From positions 1 to 9,135 of the forward strand of contig SFHH01000124.1 in assembly GCA_004555735.1 (NCBI GenBank): a stretch of DNA of 9,135 nt, in the 5' to 3' direction. Positions 7,200-9,135 of this stretch are shown in pieces. The position numbers and the translations under genes are program-made. This DNA comes from Acidaminococcus fermentans. Lineage in GTDB: Bacteria > Bacillota_C > Negativicutes > Acidaminococcales > Acidaminococcaceae. The notes below the pieces were generated by a model, which made no database searches, had not been told where the DNA came from, and worked only from the letters and a program-made list of their open reading frames with translations. Numbering within the stretch: position 1 is the first letter of the stretch; each line of letters starts with the position of its first letter.

Positions 7200-7218
7200 G
7201 AATCTGCCGAGCAGATTC
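7200..7218 (+). other. Hairpin in the sbp-ftsZ gap
   Basis: GAATCTGC and GCAGATTC form a perfect 8 bp stem around CGA. The bases after it (GATTCCTGTGAACG, sharing GATTC with the stem) resemble the GATTCCTGAACG at 118-129. There is no T-run. It is probably part of a dispersed intergenic repeat; a transcript 3'-end role cannot be excluded. Confidence 0.6.
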
Positions 7219-7252
7219 CTGTGAACGTTCTTGTTTTGCATCGGTAAAATTT

Positions 7253-7267
7253 TCCCCAAAATGGGGA
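7253..7267 (+). promoter_or_regulatory. Palindrome overlapping the ftsZ promoter -35
   Basis: TCCCCA-AAA-TGGGGA is a perfect 6 bp inverted repeat with a 3 nt centre. Its last base is the first base of the candidate -35 hexamer. The position would suit an operator for a repressor or a binding site for an activator. No regulator can be named from the sequence. Confidence 0.4.
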
Positions 7268-7295
7268 TGAAATATTATCTGTTAAATGGTATACT
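7267..7295 (+). promoter_or_regulatory. Promoter of ftsZ-nrdR (extended -10)
   Basis: ATGAAA (7267-7272, 4 of 6 to TTGACA) is separated by 17 nt from TATACT (7290-7295, 5 of 6 to TATAAT). TG at 7287-7288 makes an extended -10 (TGGTATACT). An AAAATTTT tract at 7246-7253 lies where an UP element would. Initiation near 7302 would give a leader of about 55 nt. It would let ftsZ and nrdR be expressed apart from the mur genes. Confidence 0.7.
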
Positions 7296-7340
7296 AGATA
7301 TAGTGTACGAAGAAATAAGTATCTTATCACACAATAGATG

Positions 7341-7346
7341 AGGAGG
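7341..7346 (+). promoter_or_regulatory. Ribosome binding site of ftsZ
   Basis: AGGAGG is 10 nt from the ftsZ ATG (7357) but only 3 nt from another ATG at 7350. The upstream ATG opens a four-codon frame (MKHV) ending at 7364, so the longer spacing to 7357 must serve ftsZ. Ribosomes could also start at 7350 and interfere. Confidence 0.7.
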
Positions 7347-7356
7347 ACCATGAAAC

Positions 7357-8475
7357 ATGTTTGAGGCAGACAAAGATACGATGGATCAGCCCCTGGAAAA
7401 GATCAAGGTCATCGGTGTAGGCGGCGGCGGCAACAACGCGGTAGACCGCATGATCGAAGCCGGACTGCAGGGTGTGGAATTCATCGCCGTGAACTGCGAT
7501 GCGCAGCAGCTGAAAAAATCCAGCGCCCCCACCAAGATCCAGATCGGTGAGGACGAAACTAGAGGCCTGGGTGCAGGGGCCAACCCGGAAGTCGGGGAAA
7601 AATCTGCAGAAGAATCCAAAGACGTACTGGCAGAGTGCGTAAAAGGGGCTGACATGGTCTTCATCACTGCCGGCATGGGCGGCGGTACTGGTACCGGGGC
7701 TGCCCATGTGGTGGCGGAAATGGCCAAACAGGCCGGCGCCCTCACCGTGGGCGTTGTGACGAAACCCTTCTCCTTTGAAGGACGCCGCCGTTTCAACGTG
7801 GCGGAACAGGGGATTGCCAACCTGAAAGCCAAGGTGGATGCCCTGATCACCATCCCTAACGATCGTCTGCTCCAGGTAGTAGATAAACGGACTTCTATGA
7901 AAGATGCTTTCAAACTGGCCGATGATGTGCTGCGCCAGGGCGTACAGGGGATCTCTGACTTGATCAGTGTCCCCGGCCTGATCAACGTGGACTTCAACGA
8001 CGTGAAGGCTGTCATGACCAACGCCGGTTCCGCCATGATGGGGATCGGTACGGCCAAAGGGGACGAGGGCGCTGCTGCTGCTGCCGAAAATGCAGTGAAG
8101 AGCCCGCTCCTGGATTCCACCATCGAAGGCGCCAAAGGCGTGCTGCTGAATATTACTGGCGGCCCCAACCTGAGCCTGATGGATGTAAACGAAGCCAGCA
8201 AGATCATCACCGATGTAGTGGATCCGGATGCCATCATCATCTTTGGGGCCAATATCGATGAAAACATGGAAGATGAAATCCGTGTCACCGTCATTGCTAC
8301 CGGGATCGATGAAGGGAAACCGACTGCCACTGCTGCTCCGAAACCGGCTTCCTTTGTGAAACCCCAGACTTCTACCAGCCGGATCACCCGGGCTGCAGAA
8401 GAAGCTGCCGGCTCTAAGGTGAGCAGCTTCACTTCTCCCACTTCGGAGATTCCGCCCTGGATCCGCAACAAATAA
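7357..8475 (+). CDS. ftsZ: Cell division GTPase FtsZ
   Basis: FtsZ is the tubulin-like GTPase that polymerises into the Z ring and recruits the divisome. The 372 residues include the nucleotide-binding start IKVIGVGGGGNNAVDRM (16-32) and the tubulin signature GGGTGTG (108-114). TKPFSFEGRRR is at 135-145, and the synergy T7 loop NVDFNDVK, which completes GTP hydrolysis in the next subunit, at 210-217. A short Ala/Thr/Ser/Pro-rich linker follows (about 320-362). The C-terminal peptide EIPPWIRNK (364-372) is the conserved tail that binds membrane tethers and regulators. All expected parts are present. The start at 7357 has a good ribosome-binding site; ATG 7381 would also keep the fold but lacks one. 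ftsZ has its own promoter and is followed by nrdR after 19 nt. ftsA is not adjacent, so the tether partner must be encoded elsewhere or be another protein such as SepF. Confidence 0.98.
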   Translation: MFEADKDTMDQPLEKIKVIGVGGGGNNAVDRMIEAGLQGVEFIAVNCDAQQLKKSSAPTKIQIGEDETRGLGAGANPEVGEKSAEESKDVLAECVKGADMVFITAGMGGGTGTGAAHVVAEMAKQAGALTVGVVTKPFSFEGRRRFNVAEQGIANLKAKVDALITIPNDRLLQVVDKRTSMKDAFKLADDVLRQGVQGISDLISVPGLINVDFNDVKAVMTNAGSAMMGIGTAKGDEGAAAAAENAVKSPLLDSTIEGAKGVLLNITGGPNLSLMDVNEASKIITDVVDPDAIIIFGANIDENMEDEIRVTVIATGIDEGKPTATAAPKPASFVKPQTSTSRITRAAEEAAGSKVSSFTSPTSEIPPWIRNK

Positions 8476-8494
8476 GGAGCAGGGGGTGTAGGTT

Positions 8495-8959
8495 ATGAAA
8501 TGCCCATTCTGTGGCTGCGAAGATAGCCGTGTCATTGATTCCCGTTCCGTTGAAGAGGGGGCGTCCATCCGGCGTCGGAGAGAGTGTCCCCGCTGTGGAC
8601 GGCGTTTCACGACTTACGAAAAATATGAACAGATCCCCCTCCTGGTCATCAAACGGGATGGCCGGCGGGAAATGTTCGACGGCAAGAAAATCCTGGCAGG
8701 CCTCCTGCGGGCCTTTGAAAAGCGGCCTTTCACCTATGAACAGATCCAGAGCCTGACGAACCAGATCGAGAATGAAATCCGGGCTTCCGGCGAGAATGAG
8801 GTGAAGTCCACGAAGATCGGAGAAGTGGTCATGGCCCACCTGGAAAAGATCGACCAGATCGCCTATGTCCGTTTCGCTTCCGTGTACCGCCAGTTTGCCG
8901 ATGTAAACAGTTTCATGCAGGAAATCCAGAACATGCTGGATAAAGGGAAAGAAAAATGA
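8495..8959 (+). CDS. nrdR: Transcriptional repressor NrdR
   Basis: NrdR is a nucleotide-sensing repressor of ribonucleotide reductase genes, acting at paired NrdR boxes. The 154 residues have the family's normal length. The N-terminal zinc ribbon uses C3, C6, C31 and C34 (CPFCGCED, CPRCGRRF), with basic DNA-contact residues RRRRE between the cysteine pairs. The ATP-cone domain occupies about 49-139 and includes VIKRDGRREMFDGKKI, then YVRFASVYRQF. The ATG at 8495 is preceded by AGGGGGTG 6 nt upstream. The gene lies 19 nt after ftsZ and just before a strong terminator, so ftsZ-nrdR looks like one transcript, linking dNTP supply with division. I did not notice an NrdR box in the window. Confidence 0.97.
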   Translation: MKCPFCGCEDSRVIDSRSVEEGASIRRRRECPRCGRRFTTYEKYEQIPLLVIKRDGRREMFDGKKILAGLLRAFEKRPFTYEQIQSLTNQIENEIRASGENEVKSTKIGEVVMAHLEKIDQIAYVRFASVYRQFADVNSFMQEIQNMLDKGKEK

Positions 8960-8961
8960 TC

Positions 8962-8995
8962 AAAGAGGCTGTTGCGTGAGCAACAGCCTCTTTTT
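8962..8995 (+). terminator. Intrinsic terminator after nrdR
   Basis: AAAGAGGCTGTTGC (8962-8975) and GCAACAGCCTCTTT (8980-8993) form a perfect 14 bp stem around GTGA, ending in a run of five T (8991-8995). It begins 2 nt after the nrdR stop and should end the ftsZ-nrdR transcript. Confidence 0.95.
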
Positions 8996-8997
8996 GA

Positions 8998-9025
8998 GGT
9001 CTCGGGTCTCGAGTCGTGAGTCTCG
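8998..9025 (+). repeat. Tandem heptamer array RGTCTCG
   Basis: Four units read GGTCTCG, GGTCTCG, AGTCGTG, AGTCTCG. The third differs in two bases. CTCGAG palindromes at 9008-9013 and 9022-9027 are 14 bp apart, as in copy A. Confidence 0.75.
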
Positions 9026-9034
9026 AGCCGTTGG

Positions 9035-9065
9035 AAAGAACCTGTCCCCATGGCCAGGTTCTTTT
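9035..9065 (+). other. Hairpin inside repeat copy B
   Basis: A perfect 10 bp stem, AAAGAACCTG/CAGGTTCTTT, encloses a 10 nt loop and ends in a four-T run (9062-9065). The equivalent stem in copy A (31-59) pairs only 8 bp, so pairing is kept despite sequence differences. It may be a weak bidirectional terminator carried by the repeat. Confidence 0.5.
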
Positions 9066-9135
9066 GAAGGTGTAGAACCAGTATCGTGCTGGATATAGAA
9101 ACGAATATCTTATCGTTAGCAGATTAGGGTTTGTA

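Larger units (their letters stand above)
8998..9088 (-). repeat. Intergenic repeat element, copy B (inverted)
   Basis: The reverse complement of this stretch aligns along its length with positions about 6-96. It keeps the ACGATACTGGTTCT, TTCAAAAGAACC and GGTTCTTTCC landmarks and the heptamer array. Unlike copy A, its central hairpin has a longer perfect stem: AAAGAACCTG (9035-9044) with CAGGTTCTTT (9055-9064), followed by one more T. On the + strand this could act as a second, weak terminator. Its array edge abuts the nrdR terminator. Confidence 0.75.

Noticed and set aside
7146..7218. Intrinsic terminator between sbp and ftsZ
   Set aside because: Two hairpins are present but neither is followed by a T-run, so read-through from the mur genes into ftsZ is likely.
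7315..7327. Small inverted repeat ATAAG-TAT-CTTAT in the ftsZ leader
   Set aside because: Only five AT-rich pairs; easily expected by chance and too weak to call a regulatory structure.
9078..9092. Hairpin CCAGTA-TCG-TGCTGG near the right end
   Set aside because: The six-pair stem includes a G-T pair, is not followed by Ts, and is not preserved as a hairpin in copy A.

Overview
The window is a compact, GC-rich division and cell-wall (dcw) cluster, with every gene on the + strand. The proteins resemble low-GC-Firmicute families but use GC-rich codons. FtsQ is followed by a DUF881 protein, Sbp (DUF1290), FtsZ and NrdR. Together these suggest a member of the Negativicutes, possibly Acidaminococcaceae; this is an inference from gene order and protein style, not a database match.

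Layout. Positions 1-156 are intergenic and hold a repeat element, a heptamer array and a hairpin. Positions 157-7143 are one tightly packed transcription unit: murD, murG, murC, ddl, ftsQ, a DUF881 membrane protein and sbp. Junctions overlap by a few bases (murD/murG, murC/ddl, DUF881/sbp) or have gaps of 1 to 13 nt. Positions 7144-7356 are intergenic, with two hairpins, a second heptamer array and a good extended -10 promoter. Positions 7357-8959 are ftsZ and nrdR. Positions 8962-8995 are a strong intrinsic terminator. The rest is a second, inverted copy of the repeat found at the left edge.

Function. MurC and MurD are amino-acid ligases of the cytoplasmic muropeptide pathway, Ddl supplies D-Ala-D-Ala, and MurG makes lipid II. 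FtsQ and FtsZ belong to the divisome. The DUF881 and Sbp proteins are conserved membrane companions of division genes without a settled role. NrdR regulates ribonucleotide reductase and is co-transcribed with ftsZ.

Main anomalies. (1) murC is broken: about 20 conserved codons are missing just after the DHLDHYG motif and the frame changes, so no full-length MurC can be made from this sequence. (2) The window is flanked by inverted copies of a roughly 90 bp intergenic element. (3) All three intergenic regions contain tandem heptamers of the pattern GTCNNNR. (4) ftsW, murB and ftsA are absent from their frequent places. I saw no mobile element, CRISPR array, tRNA or rRNA, and no defence or biosynthetic system.
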